A stretch of 64,000 nt of DNA from Pyrrhosoma nymphula (GCA_963573305.1 OY754339.1:10215941-10279940); one strand, 5' to 3'; shown: positions 36,201-48,360, counted from the stretch's first letter. The notes: a model not told the origin generated them from the sequence alone. Numbers and translations are program-made.

Positions 36201-39200
36201 GACTTGTGCTTATTCTCTTATTTCCTCTTCCTCTCTCTCTCTCTTCCCCTCTCATCTGCAATGCAAAGACTCCTCAGTATTCTCTTAACTCACGACTTGT
36301 ATTATCTTTCAGATGTCTTTAAAATGAGCGTATAATCGTGAACTTTGAAATTGTCCCGCGATAAAAGGCTTTTTATTGCCACAACCAGATTTCACTACCC
36401 TACCGCGCAGCATCTCCAGATGGCCATAAAAGGAAGGGCGAAATAGGCCGTTTTATGTACAGTTGAGAAGACTAGAAAGCGGTCTTGGGAGTGGGTTGGT
36501 GCTGGGTGCAGGGGGGCGGGGGAGTGGAGAAGAGGGTAGGGAGAACGTTTCTTATGCGGCAAAGTGGGAAGAGGGGTGAAGGTGAATCTCGCCGGAGGGA
36601 CGGAGAGGTGCGTTGGTTAAATTCTTTTGAGGTGCAAGCGGAGTGCGGATGGGAGAATTAGAATTTTCCGACTCTTCCGGATCTTCTCCGTGACAGACTC
36701 CCGGAATTCGGACAAGGATTGTTAAAAACTCCCGTCACCCGATATGAGGCGTTTCCAACCCACTTCAAGTACAAAGGATATATAAATAAATAACTCTTCT
36801 CATAATAAACTTTTACTGATATTTTAAAATTTGTTCGCCTGTAGATAGCTGATATTGCCACAGAATGTTTAAATCGTTCACGAAATTTCGTGATTTCATT
36901 GAATGGCACACGATGATAAACGATGGAATTTGTTCACTTTTGATCTGTACTTAGAATAATATATAATTATCAATATAATTTATTTATCTAGTATTAGTAG
37001 AGTCACTATAAACAATCACAATTGAAGGATTCAAAATCAAAGCTATATAATACAAGTCAGTGAAAATACAGATTAAGTAACTGAAGCAATAAGAAATTAA
37101 TAATTTTCATAATGATTTTTATTTTAAGACGACCGCCGTCATCGCATAGGGAAAATCCTCAGGTTTAGACATCAGTAGGATGAGATAAGATGGTTGTCTA
37201 TAATATAAAACCATAGTAAAAATTACAATATAATTATTTGTTCAGCCATAGTGTATTTTCATTCCAGTTCATTAGAATAAGTAAATTTTGGTGAGTCAGA
37301 AATATATAACATGGAAACGGATATAATTTCATACCTGCATAATAATTAATTTTTTATGCATTGACCATTTGGTATTTATCTTCGCAACCATGCACAAGAC
37401 TTTGTACTGTGTCTTCTGTGCTGATTTGGAAAAAAGTGAATTCATGTGAGTTTGGTACGTTCATGGTTTTACTCACGGAGTTCGTGATGTTATATTATAA
37501 TGAAACTAATAGAAATTTGTACACGGAAGAGATAATGGGAGTTTGTGCCACAAATCGTTGTGAAATCATTCACGAACCTTGAAAGCAATAAGACATGGGA
37601 TAGGTTAAGTTGGATGGAGACCAAGCGATGAATATTTAATGTAAAGATAACTTTAATGGTGAAGAGGCAGCTTCCACAGTCGCAAAAGATACAGCTTGTA
37701 ACAATGAATCAGCCATTTTTTTAAATCACGTCATATAATATCAAGTACAATATTTCTCCTTATGAATTGGAAGCGTTAACAGTCGCACAGGGGGAAAATG
37801 AAGCCTAAAAAACGTGGTGTTGAGGAAGAGCTCTTAAAATCAAATTAACGAACAATACATGAAACGAGAAGGCAAAAAGACGAACACAAGAGGAAAGGTT
37901 TCTCTGGAACTGAGTTTGTAAAGGAACAACCCGTGTGGTCGAGTAAACCTTAACTCGCTATGAAAATGTTGTGAACATACAGATTGGAACAATATGGGGG
38001 GAGAAAATTAGAGAGAAGTCCGGGAGAGTCCGCGAGAAGTCCCAAGAGAAGTCCGGGAGAAAATTTCATCAAGTAAAACATTAGTTTGTTGTTAAAAGAG
38101 AAAAACACATGTGACAAGGAGTTGGGATTGGATAGGGTAGAGAACAGAGGACACGCTTGCAGTTGATCAATCTTAAGAATGAAAGGCTGATTGTGATCAT
38201 GATAATAGATGTTCATATCGAGTACGGGGAAAACATGCATGTGGCCGGATTAGTAAAGGAAAATTTGCAAGGCCGTATTCTTAGAGGAACGCAGGGAATT
38301 GAAGAAAAGGAATGATTTTCCCACACCATTGGAAATGAGTTAGATCAAGAGAAAACAAAAGTTAAAATAATCACTCACTCATTCAAAAATTGTCTGGATA
38401 CTCTTGTAAATATGATCGCTTGCTTACTCAGGGTTTCCTGAGAATGTTACAACACTTTTACCTAAGATTATAAAAGTTGCTACGAGCAAATGTTTGTAAA
38501 GGAAATTTAAACGGTTCCTTATCTACAATTCAAGTTCTAGTACTCTGAAATATTGAATTAAAAATACTCATTTTTATCACCCTTTGCACTCCCATTCCCT
38601 AAAATAAAGATAATTTGCTTAGTTGTTCTATCGTTCAAAGAGTTTTTTAAAAAAAGCCGTTCACTAGTGCTATTGAAGATGGAATAGCACGTGACATATG
38701 TTTTCGAGAGAGTTGATCATACCCTATGTTAGAGGAAAAGCTATCATTGCAGTGCGTTTTTGCTAAATTGTTTGAAATTTTATCGGTTCTACAACGAAGC
38801 AGGTGGGGCACGATCACGGTTCTCCATAACGCGAGCGCTCACCTTATCGTTATTTTTTCATTGCACTCGTGAGAGTAAACACGCGATGGTCATTCTCTAA
38901 ATTTGGTCGGGTGCTTTAAATCATTAGTCTCAATCAACGGAGTGCGATCAAAATATAAGCAGTTTTTAGAAAGGTTTTTTATCGTGTAACAATTGATTGA
39001 TTAATTTCACAAATTATGTGTGGATTGGAAAACTTTCAACTCTTTTAAACCTATGAAGCCTGATAGTAAGAAGTTATGGAAATAAAATTAGAGAGCTTTG
39101 TAAAGGGTGGACTAAAAAATTTCCTCTCTATCATAATGGTATAAATATCCAGACATACATAAAGACATCCATATATATCATGCAAAACATGTAGTTATTT

Positions 39201-40290
39201 ACTTAATTGGCAGGGATAAATTGAAAAACGAAACAACTGGTATTTTATCTCTACCAAACTCCAATCCTCAAGGATATAACATTACCAAAATATTTCATTT
39301 AACCTACTATGCAATGTGAATGCTAAGTTTAATCTACTAAAGCATTGCTTACTATGTCGAAACTTTGTTGAGACCTGCTCATAGATAATAATATCTAAAG
39401 GATTGAATTCTTAGTATATAAAACATTAATGCGGATTCAATAATGCAATTTAAACGCGGTGTTGGTTAAATTTTTGTTTGACATAAAAGCTTATTTAAAA
39501 GATGATGATTGTGATTTGTATTTTAGCATAAATATTCTTTCATAGAGCATTCATAGATTTTTTACTTTTCATCTTATTCCACGTAATCTAGAGTTGGTCA
39601 GCGGCATTTAAATTTCTTTAGCAAATTTTCCTTCGCATATTTTTATTGTTGGCTACGCTCACAATCAGTAAAAGCAGCATAAGATTTAGATAGGGTCTAA
39701 ATGAAAAACTCTCTTTTGCTGCTTAATAATGCACCACTGCACCTGTCTTTGCTTGCTTTGCTGCTTTTTGTTTACATTTTATGATTGATCTTTTCTTTGT
39801 ACACCACCGATTCCACTTCTTCGGTCTGTAAACATTCTCGTCTTTTTATTCTTTTCCTCTCTCCTCCACTGAGAGTTGTTGTGACGAAATTTACCAGTTT
39901 GTTTTCGTTGCCTAATCTCATATTACAAGCCGTTTAATATTTTCAGAAGCATCGGTTTAATGATTTCATTCTTGTCAGTTGCATATGAATTTTAAGTCCA
40001 AGTCACATTCTATTAGCACATGTTGGCTTGGGGAGCAAGTAGGCAAAGCACTCGGCCACTGATCTTGAGTCTGAGCTCCGAATTAAGAAAAAAAAACTAT
40101 TTCCAACGCTCAGTATTATTCGAGCGTTTTTATCCGAGCACCAGTTTTGAGCTGAGAAAGGTACTGAGAATTTTCATGCTGGAAAAAGTACTGTTTTGAC
40201 CGCCATAATATGTGATTTTATACATGAATTTGGGTGTAATCAGTAATTTAATGGGTGTATATTTCACCACCGTGAGAGTAATTAGGATTT
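33250..40290. other. Long non-coding stretch
   Basis: No protein domain was recognised over 7 kb. A run of 13 G lies at 33647-33659. 33790-33960 and 36480-36650 are purine-rich with spurious open minus frames. 36230-36256 is C/T-rich with CTCTCTCTCTCT. A small minisatellite lies at 38010-38062 (own entry). The 96-codon plus frame at 35683-35973 and others near 36.1 kb do not resemble any family. Confidence 0.45.
38010..38062 (+). repeat. Small GAGAAGTCC minisatellite
   Basis: GAGAGAAGTCCGGGAGAGTCC, CGCGAGAAGTCCC and AAGAGAAGTCCGGGAG form three to four imperfect units of GAGAAGTCC(GG/CA). Probably slippage-derived; no coding role is seen. Confidence 0.75.
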
Positions 40291-40299
40291 CTTTAAATT

Positions 40300-41890
40300 T
40301 ACCTCATATTTTTAGATGATACATCCCATGATACATGATACCGTTTTATTTCTTGAAAACATTCTATTACACCATCCGATAAATTCTTGAACGTTTATTC
40401 TATTGGAAATTCTTCTTGTGATCCATGTTAATCTTTTTCTGTGGTTACTCCTCTGTGGCAACACAAACTCCTTAGATGGGCAGTGAAGATGGTATAGTTG
40501 ATAGCTAGTATTAGAGCCCATAGAATTGCATATTTAAGTAGACAACCCTTTGAACTAATGCGAATCCATTTGAAACGGTCGTCGAAATCACACTAGAGGC
40601 ATTTCTTGGAAATGGGTTTCTGCAGATTACGGAATGTTACCGCTTTGTCTGAACCCAAATATTACTCATAATTTATGATAATTGGTCAAGTATTATTTCG
40701 CTCTATAAAGGAGCTTTTGTACTCGATACAGTTTTATTTCCATAGTGCATGTGGTGCACCGCTTCATGAATTGATAAAAATGCACACCAGTACCTTTTGC
40801 TTCATCTTGCTATTCATCTTTGTCTACGGAAACATTCCATGGGTAGTGAATGTGACATAATTGGCAGTCAATATCCATATCCAAAGAATGAAATTTTAAC
40901 GGGGATGACAATCAGGCCTCTTGCGTACTACTCTTTTGAAGTGGTTCTATAAATTTCATTAAGATCTTCTTATTGGCAGGTAGCAGCATATATCGGAGTA
41001 TTGCTAAAAACAAAGTTTTTGCCATAATCACTGCTGGAAGGTCGAAAGTTCTCAAATCTTTTTTAGATGAGTTTATATGTTGTGATATGGTTGATATGGT
41101 ATATGATATGGTTGTATTTCTGCAGAGCATAGATTGCACCATCCGATAAATTTTTTAACGCCACTTAAAATATTCAGAGCTACTACTCCATGTTCGTTTT
41201 TATCTATGGTACTCCGTTATGTAACCCGAACGCCTTAGATGGCAGTTAACAAGCCATAATTTGTAGCTAGTATCCAAAATTGAGGCAGCTTCAATTTAAT
41301 GTTGGTACCCTCCGAGCTCTCTACCGTATCTAATCAAAGCGGTCTTCAAAACGCCACAGATACCTTTCTTGAAATGGGTGGATGTTTGTGGAAGTTTATT
41401 GCCGATATATCTACGTCTAAAAATAAGCAATATTTGATGATATTAGGACAAGGAATATTTGGCTATTTAAATGAGCTCCCATAATCGATATGGTTATATT
41501 TACTCAAGCATGCAGTGCACCATACGAAATATTTTGAGTATGTTTCATTGCCATGAGCTTCAACTACATTTCCATAGTTGTCGTAATTATTCCGTTATGA
41601 CGTCATAAACGTCTTAAATATGCTGTGTACGTGATTTAATTGGCTCTGAGTCTCCGTAGTCAGAGAATAATACACCCCCTGAGTTCTTGAATAACCATTG
41701 AATGCGGCCCTGCAAATACAAATGAGGCAGACCTTTCTTGGAAATTGGTGGCTCGACAGAGGGCAGGATATAACCTCTATCGAGCAAATCGCATACCTTT
41801 TGATTGCTCCTAAATACGTGCACCTCCATGGCGACGTTGAAATTTCCATGGGTCTGTAATGCCACGGGTGTTATTTCAGCCTGGATCTCA
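40300..41890 (-). repeat. Four-unit degenerate tandem array, period about 380 bp
   Basis: The landmark CACCATCCGATAAAT and its variants occur at about 40370, 40757, 41137 and 41518, spaced 387, 380 and 381 bp. Other landmarks keep step: ACTCC(G/T)(T/C)TATG near 40447, 41211 and 41589; CTTCTTATTGG or TTTCTTGGAAATGGGT near 40601, 40968, 41362 and 41731. On the minus strand several units have protein-like readings (FIGWCN in units 1 and 3; PISKKGLPHLYLQGRIQWLF in unit 4), with stops between them. It may be a decayed array of repeated exons or a tandem-repeat gene. I do not recognise the family, and the strand is inferred. Confidence 0.7.
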
Positions 41891-42260
41891 ATGTGGCTAC
41901 GCCACTTAGTCGGTTGAATTCAAAACGTTTTTTTTTCTAACTGTATGTTTAAACTTCGTATATTAATTCTCCATTGATTGATGCCCTAGGCAATTCATTT
42001 CATGTGATTCAGTTCTTACGTATTAAAAATATGACTCCAATTTGAATAAATTTTGCAAAAATAGCCCGCCTTCAATTTTCGCAGACAATCACCAAAATCA
42101 CGCTAACTCAGAACCTGCCAGTGTAGAGTTATATGAACGATAGTAAAATCCATGAGAACATTAATTTTTACCTAATTTTTCTCAATATTTGTACTGATGC
42201 TGTTCAGAAAGTTGTCGGACATTGTTCACTGTTAATGTTTCGCTTTAACATAGGAAAAAC

Positions 42261-42611
42261 GTTAATTTAGACACCAATACACCTGGAGTGATAGACACTC
42301 CAAAGCCTTTAGAGTGAGGATTCAAAAAGATTAGCTGCGAATGTTTACGGCTTCCGAAAAAATCTATTTTCTTATGTGTGGCGGACTTTGATTCCGGCCG
42401 CTGGCAGTTCGGTCAACAGCGATACGTCAAGCTTCATGATCCACTGCGGACAAATATTCTTACAAATGGCGACATTGAAACTACATACGTTGAAATGGAT
42501 CTACATAGATGTTCAAATCTACTCATCTCAAGGAAATTGGTGCATGTTTCTGCAATCGGGCAGCCTTTTGTCTTAAATACAGCTTCATTTGGACACGATG
42601 CACAAAAATAA
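42261..42611 (+). pseudogene. Unrecognised protein-like fragment
   Basis: A plus frame of about 117 codons is interrupted once by TGA at 42315-42317. It starts DTNTPGVIDTPKPLE and later reads LCVADFDSGRWQFGQQRYV, HDPLRTNILTNGDIE and KLVHVSAIGQPFVLNTASF. Its mixed hydrophobic and polar composition, with neither low complexity nor base skew, looks more like real protein than most frames here. The overlapping minus frame (42434-42706), Cys-rich with CPNEAVFKTKGC, is also open, so the strand is uncertain. I do not recognise either. No start codon or splice sites are convincing. It lies about 400 bp from the 380-bp array and could belong to the same locus. Confidence 0.35.
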
Positions 42612-43019
42612 CATTGGCATTTTGTATGGAATTCTTTGTCTTCGGAATTATATCTTAGGAAGTATGTGCAATCGTAAACACAATTCCGACTAGTATTTAG
42701 CGTCACTTGCTGTCCCCATTCATTTTCATCTCCCCCCTACACAGTCCGACCCACCCGTGAATAGATATTTTTCCTTGCTTCTCTCCCTGCAGTGCACCTA
42801 GCATAACACTACAGTGGTCTGATCTGTGTTTCATCGCACAACTACCTATCGTATGATTTTCAAAGATGGAACCAGTGAATGTCGTTCGCCGAAGTGAGGT
42901 CCAGTCATTACTCCCTGCATATTATTATTGCGTAGTTCGGAAATTTCAGGAAAAAGGTTCTGTATAATGATCATAGTATAAAACGCAGACCGTGAGAGGT
43001 GCTTAAGCCGATATCTCAA

Positions 43020-43230
43020 AACGTTTACTGCTTACTTATGATATATCTATGACAACTGCCACCCGTCGAGTATTGCAATGTGCCTCCTCCTTGAACAGTT
43101 ATAATACGTTTATAGTTGTCGGCCCAAGAAGGCGTCTGCCCTAACGTAGGAAGGAATGATATTCTTAGACGTTCACGCTGAGTGGAATACAGCAAAGATA
43201 AAGTTTCCACTTCTTCGGGCTGCACTCAAA
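43020..43230 (-). other. Short unrecognised open frame
   Basis: A 66-codon minus frame includes RERLRISFLPTLGQTPSWAD and YKRIITVQGGGTLQYSTGG. Composition is protein-like, but it is short and I cannot place it. It could be part of the same decayed locus as 40.3-42.7 kb or a transposon piece. Low confidence. Confidence 0.2.
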
Positions 43231-43239
43231 GAATATTAT

Positions 43240-45195
43240 TCAGTGAAGTATCATTTCTATCAATACCAAGTTGGTAATAGTTTTAATGTATTGACAGATG
43301 AGTGATTCTTCTAAGAGCAGTAATTTATTCCTGAAGAGATTAAGATACACTGGTGATTATCCAGTAGTTTTTTAATTACAATTTCTATTTCTGCATTATA
43401 TTACTCACTAATACCAGGCCGATACCAATGAGACGCCTTCCTCTTAATTTGTTTCAATTTAGTTCATTCTGAATGTGCTTTAGTTTTTTATGCACCATAC
43501 TTAGGCTTGGTTTTATAAAGCTGGGTTAACTTGAACCGTAAGATGATGTATTATTTTCCTTAAATTCATGTCTCCTGATAGTTTAAGGCTTTGTATTTTA
43601 ATCATATTGACAGTTAGTGATCGATAAAAAATAGGAAAAATTATAAATTTCGGTTTAGTAGGCAAGAAAATATTTTACCAGTGATTATAAAAGTGAGCCT
43701 AAGTGTTGCAGCGCATAATTGGCCTCAGTATGTGATTTCCACAGAGCTGATGGAATGTGCTCATCGAACAGTGTATTTATATGCTGCAGCTGAGTCTACT
43801 GTTTAGTGTTTTACCGAATAAGCCAGAATTATGTTTCGGTTGTGGTTCATGTTGAGTATTAGCAGAGTAACTTATTTTAAAGTATGGAGGAAAAATCGGT
43901 ATCTAAACTCAATTTTCTCCTGATTTTAAAAATATTCACCCCATGGCTACGTCAATGCTTTGCACCTCTACCTTTCTCGTTCAATGAAGTGGAGGTGAAA
44001 AAAAATTAACTCTATGGAGCAGTTTACTTTCCACTACGACTCCAACTCACTTCCAAAAATGAATTAATACTCATGGAAAATTTTTCTTGTGTAATCCATA
44101 CATAAATTGCGTTCAAGATCAAAAATACGCTTGCACAAATGTATTTTTATGCATGTAGGAAAGTAGAAAAATCAAATCCTTACCCTTTACAAAACCACAT
44201 CGAGAAAAAGTATGAGACTTAAACCTCAAACATTATATTCACGACGACCCGTTATGATCACGGAAAAGATGAAATGGAAACAGCGTTTCATAATGTAGGG
44301 TGTCAGAGGAGTGAACAATTTTATCCCTTTTGAACAAATCCTCACTCGAATCTCGTTTTCATTGTGAAGAAGAAAAACTGACGTAGGATGACTCGAATTG
44401 TAAGCAATTGATTTTCGTAACTTCTAGGGGGATGCGTGTTTCCTGGAAACTCCAATGTCCTGGCTTGATCATGGAAGACCTGTTCAACGCAAGAATAGAA
44501 TAATTCCGCCGTGGAGACCAGGAACTCCACATTTTGGCCCCTTAGCGACTATTTGCCAATGGCATTAAGTGAGGCGTAGAGCCGCTTAACGAGCTGACTC
44601 TGGCTGCATACCGACCCGGCAAGGATTGAGTGGAATTATGAGTAATGGAGGTGGCATTGGAAATGGAGCGGAATTCACACAGCTATGCAAATCCAAAGGA
44701 TTGGGCGCGCTTTAGCGCAGGCGGGAGGAGGAGGAGAGGGACTGGAGGCTGTGGAGGGAATTCCCCGCCCCGCCCCCCTTGCAACCCAGATGCATAGCAT
44801 TCCTCCTGCAATTACATTCTCGTCTGTGTCCCCTTCAGTGATCTATTGATACTTTTCCAGCGTCAAATATGCCGATGTCTGTGCGAGAAAATTTCATCTG
44901 CCAACGCAGTAGCAGTCAACCCTACAAAGATGTTCTTTCTTCAGTTATTACTTCAGCAATGTTGATCAATTTGCAGTGGAATTTGTCTACCTTCAGTGTT
45001 TTTCCACCTAAGAGCAGCCCTTAGGGTTTACTTTTTTATTTGTTCATTATTTTTTGAGCCCCATTTTTCAAAAAGTTAAATTTGGACGTGGAACATTCTT
45101 GCAATCCACGACTCGTATGACAGTGGTCATCCATTTTTTCCGATCACACAATATTGGTAAATGTTAAAATATTTATGGAACCTTTTCCTTTCAAA
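43240..45195. other. Non-coding DNA
   Basis: AT-rich to 44.5 kb, then a moderately GC-rich patch at 44520-44800 with GGCGGGAGGAGGAGG and CCCCGCCCCGCCCCCC words. No gene or shared repeat was recognised. Confidence 0.4.
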
Positions 45196-45202
45196 ATTTT
45201 TT

Positions 45203-45376
45203 CTAGCCGGCCTGGGTGGTGGCGGGGCAACGTCTTTGTCTGCTAACCCGAAGGTCCCGCGAAGATACCTCCCAGGGCATTGTTGTGAGAGCTTGTCCAT
45301 TGTTGCTAGTTATAACGCCTGATGTAAAAGGCCCTTGAGGCTGTTTTCAGGATGATATTAAATAAATAAATAATGA
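45203..45376 (+). repeat. tRNA-headed SINE, family B copy 2
   Basis: GCCGGCCTGGGTGGTGGCGGGGC (A-box side), CTGCTAACCCGAAGGTCCCGCG (B-box side), CCTCCCAGGGCATTG and TTGTTGCTAGTTATAAC parallel the copy at 24645-24835. It ends with an AAATAAATAAATAATG tail at about 45359-45376, a typical SINE 3' end. Confidence 0.7.
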
Positions 45377-45477
45377 AATGTTCAGAAAAATTCTAAGCTA
45401 AATATAAAACATAGAGCATGAGATAGAAACGTGATATTTGAGAAAGGAGGAGAAGGATAGTCTGCAGGTGTGTCCAT

Positions 45478-45604
45478 ATGTGGGTGAAGAGGAGGATGGA
45501 GATTGTGCAGTGGACAGAAAGGAAGACAAACCAGGAAGTGCTTGATCTGGTGGTTGAAGAAAGGAAACTTCTGGATGAGATTAGATATAATTTCCATTGA
45601 AAAC
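45478..45604 (+). pseudogene. RTE-like LINE fragment
   Basis: The plus frame reads VKRRMEIVQWTERKTNQEVL, then VVEERKLLDEI, matching the RR(M/L).I.W.DR.TN.EVL....EE+.LL..I segment downstream of the RT in RTE-like LINEs. The same segment occurs at 51105-51180 (TNEEVLDMVDVERKPLDMI). It is truncated upstream and ends at a TGA. The open minus frames are shadows. Confidence 0.65.
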
Positions 45605-45609
45605 AAAAA

Positions 45610-45715
45610 AAAAACACCTTAATTTGTGTTTAATTATTTACTTTATTCATTATTTTTTTGCTATTTCGCCAATATTTTAGTCTTTTTTATCAGGCTTTTT
45701 AACTAGTTTAATGAT
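45610..45715. repeat. Dispersed repeat, copy 2 (shared with 12.9 kb)
   Basis: GCTATTTCGCCAATATTTTAG and CAGGCTTTTTAACTAG, preceded by an A run and TTATTTACTTTATT, parallel 12893-13000. Copy 2 begins right after the LINE fragment, so it may be a tail of that element or a separate insertion. Confidence 0.55.
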
Positions 45716-46484
45716 ACTTGTAGAAATTTCCACAAGAAAAACTTGAACTAGACCACGAATCGAACCACGTATTTTGCTTGCCGGGAAAGGCAAAGTATAT
45801 GATTTATCTATTTCCTTAATATTTTGTCCCTTTATCGTGCGTAGCCTGAAACTTTTCATTCAAAAATATCGTGAACAGCGTTTTCGTTCGAAAGAATGCA
45901 TTCTTAATGAGTTAGGAAAATAATGAAGGCTGTTTATTTTTTATTTGTTTTTATTTTTCTGTTATTAATCACTTCAAGCTATTGTTACTTCCATAGAATT
46001 GAGAGTACCTCGATGGGGAAAACATATCACTACGATTTAAAAAATTTCAGCTAGTAGTAAATGCATTAGCATAATATCTTCTTTTCTGAGCACTCTAATG
46101 AACCTTATTTTCTCATTTCCATCCCTTCATAGTTCCCCTGTGTTTTCCACCAAGTGCTGTTTGGAAATAATAAACGATTTACGGATATTTAGCCCCTTAT
46201 GCTTATATAGTTACGTACTTAGTTCCCTTCCAAGTTTTACTCTCAGTACTAGGCCTGTAAAGCTGATACTGCTTTACTGCTTTCCTCCTAACAGCCATAT
46301 CCTTGCATTCTTCATTTGTTTCAATTACACTCATACATTGCTTCAATGAACACTAGGGTGGACCGAAAAACACGATAGTGTCCGAATCAAATCGTAATAG
46401 TGCGGAAAAGTTGCTACTCGTCCCCCTGATCACAATGAAAGAAAAATATTTGAAATCGGATCACATCTTCCAGTCGCACATCTT

Positions 46485-46762
46485 GTTCGAAGTTTCGAAA
46501 AATCGTAAAAAATATGAATTTTTTCGGGATTTTTTAAAATGAGCAACAGTGATTGAATTGCGTTCAAAATCGGTATGTGGCCTCTTCTAAAGGTCCTTTG
46601 TCTTTAAAAAATATAATACTCCTTCTTTTTTGGGGAAAGGGAGTCGCTCATTGCGTTCAAAGTATCGAAAAATAGTAAAAAACATTACTTTTTTCGGGAT
46701 TTTCTCTTTATGAGTTACAGTGATCGGATTGCGTTTAAAATCGGTATGTTGCCTCTTCTGGA
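46485..46762 (+). repeat. Two-unit tandem repeat, period about 170 bp
   Basis: Unit 1 (46485-46590) and unit 2 (46655-46762) share in order GTTC(G/A)AAGT.TCGAAAAAT, GTAAAAAA, TTTTTTCGGGATTTT, ACAGTGAT, TTGCGTT.AAAATCGGTATG and GCCTCTTCT. They differ by about 15-20 percent, so the duplication is old. There is no coding potential. Confidence 0.8.
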
Positions 46763-46934
46763 TAAGATATAATTCCTGTTTTCCCCTTATTTTATGGGGG
46801 AGGGGTATGTATCGTAAAAATGAATAACCTTACGGTCGTTGTTTTCCTCGTGTGAAGTGTGCAGTTCTTCGCCCTAGAAACTTTAGGTATATGAGTACTT
46901 TCGGCTGCACCGCGAGTGCCACCTTTTACTTCTC

Positions 46935-47005
46935 TTACATCTACATCTACATACTACCCCACAAGCCGCCTCAATAGGCGTGTGGCGGGGGGTGTTAGGA
47001 CACCA
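46935..47005 (-). repeat. LINE 3' tail (CTACATCTACAT / GTGTGGCGGGGGGTG type)
   Basis: The plus strand reads ACATCTACATCTACATACTACC, CACAAGCCGCCTCAATAGG, CGTGTGGCGGGGGGTG. On the minus strand this is a CCCCGCCACACG...TGCGG segment ending in (ATGTAG)n. Related copies are at 54024, 56464 and 58248, all in the same orientation. The last lies downstream of a CR1/jockey-like RT fragment, so I infer that this is that LINE family's 3' end, 5'-truncated. Confidence 0.65.
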
Positions 47006-47303
47006 GCCGTTTACATATAAAAATGAAACGCTCTAATGAAGTTACGCCTAGCATTTATTGAAGTCCCTTATTGTTCACTTACTTTGCAAATGCCGACAGA
47101 AAGGATCGAATGTTTTTCTACAAACCGATGATACATTTACATTGTTTCGGAAGAAGGATTTGTATTCCTGTCGTTGCTTTCCTGGTGTGAGGAGTGCCGT
47201 TGGGTAGGCTAAGGTTTTTCAAAGCGTTAAAATATATCCTGCTTAGATCATTCTTACGTAATTGTAAAAATAGGAATTTAGGAATAAGAATTAAGTAAAT
47301 GTA

Positions 47304-47342
47304 AAAAATAGGAGGGTGTGCATTGCACACCCTCCTATTTTT
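47304..47342. repeat. Perfect 39-bp palindrome (19-bp arms, 1-base centre)
   Basis: AAAAATAGGAGGGTGTGCA, a central T, then TGCACACCCTCCTATTTTT. Every arm base pairs. It can extrude a long hairpin. Its origin is unknown: a local inverted duplication or a junction of two inverted element ends. It lies in no recognised gene. Confidence 0.95.
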
Positions 47343-47349
47343 AAAGCTC

Positions 47350-48360
47350 CTTCTCTTTGTTGTATCTCCCACCGCATTTACTCAAGGCTTACCCGTTATA
47401 CCTCTTCCTCTAGCATCATTCACTTCGCCACATTCACATCACTGCTTCGCTATAGGACTCTCAATCATTTTCTCTACATTGCAAAATCACCGAAGCACGC
47501 TACTTTAATACAGCTACTATTACCGGAGCATTCATTTCATATTCTTTCATCACCTACTCATTTCTAACCTTATCCCTCCTGAAACCCAAGTGAAATTCAT
47601 TTTTATACCCTCTGCTTTTACTGCAGAGCCATCTGCAAGCGCAAAAGATTGAAGAGGACCGTAAATGACGGTCTGCGACCGAAATGAATTCTAATTTCGC
47701 CCTCCGATTGCCGGAAATAACTCTGATCCGTCCATAACAGCTTATCGTACCCGAAACTTTACGCCGCATTAAATGGGATATATACGTATTTTTCACCGAG
47801 AATCCAACCAAGACGTATCTACCAAGCTTTCAAAAAAAACTTAAAAATTCGACCCTGTTTCCTGTGTGAAAACATCAAATTTCGACCCAATCAATCCCGT
47901 TTCGCCACTTTTTTTTGCGAGAAGTGGTTTTTGAGTGGCAGCCAACTTTTGGATTGACCAAACAACAACACGTCAAGCGAGAATCCAATCAGCGCGGGCC
48001 TGAGGATCGGAGCGCATCGGAGAGAGGTCAGAGGTGATGTTGGAATTGGGGTTTAGGGAGAAGGGAAGGGGGAGGGAGAAAAAAGGGGATTAAACGTTGG
48101 CCTGGAACCTAGAGTCCTGATCCGCGAAAGATGACGAACCCTTGGGGCCACACATCAGACTAAAATAAAAAAACTGACCGCGAGGGTGCGTAGGGTTTAG
48201 GGCAGATGTAGATGGGGAGAAGCGTTGGGAAAATATCGCCCACGCCATCCCACGGCATGATACACAGCTACTCTCTCCAACCGAAGTTTCCGCTTTTCCC
48301 TCAAACCACGGTTTTACCCGTACCGAAAATAAATCTTACTAAAAGGTTCCCCCCTGATAT
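47350..48360. other. Non-coding DNA
   Basis: C/T-rich frames at 47316-47567 are not protein-like. 47940-48260 is GC-richer. No gene or shared repeat was recognised. Confidence 0.4.

Noticed and set aside
42434..42706. Cys-rich minus-strand protein antisense to the plus fragment
   Set aside because: It is open for 90 codons with CQCYFCASC-type spacing, but there is no known zinc-binding pattern or family. The plus reading looked at least as protein-like, so I listed only that one and noted the ambiguity.
40300..43230. Integrated viral gene cluster
   Set aside because: The unrecognised frames made me consider it, but no motif of any virus family could be identified. The regular 380-bp period fits tandem repeats better.
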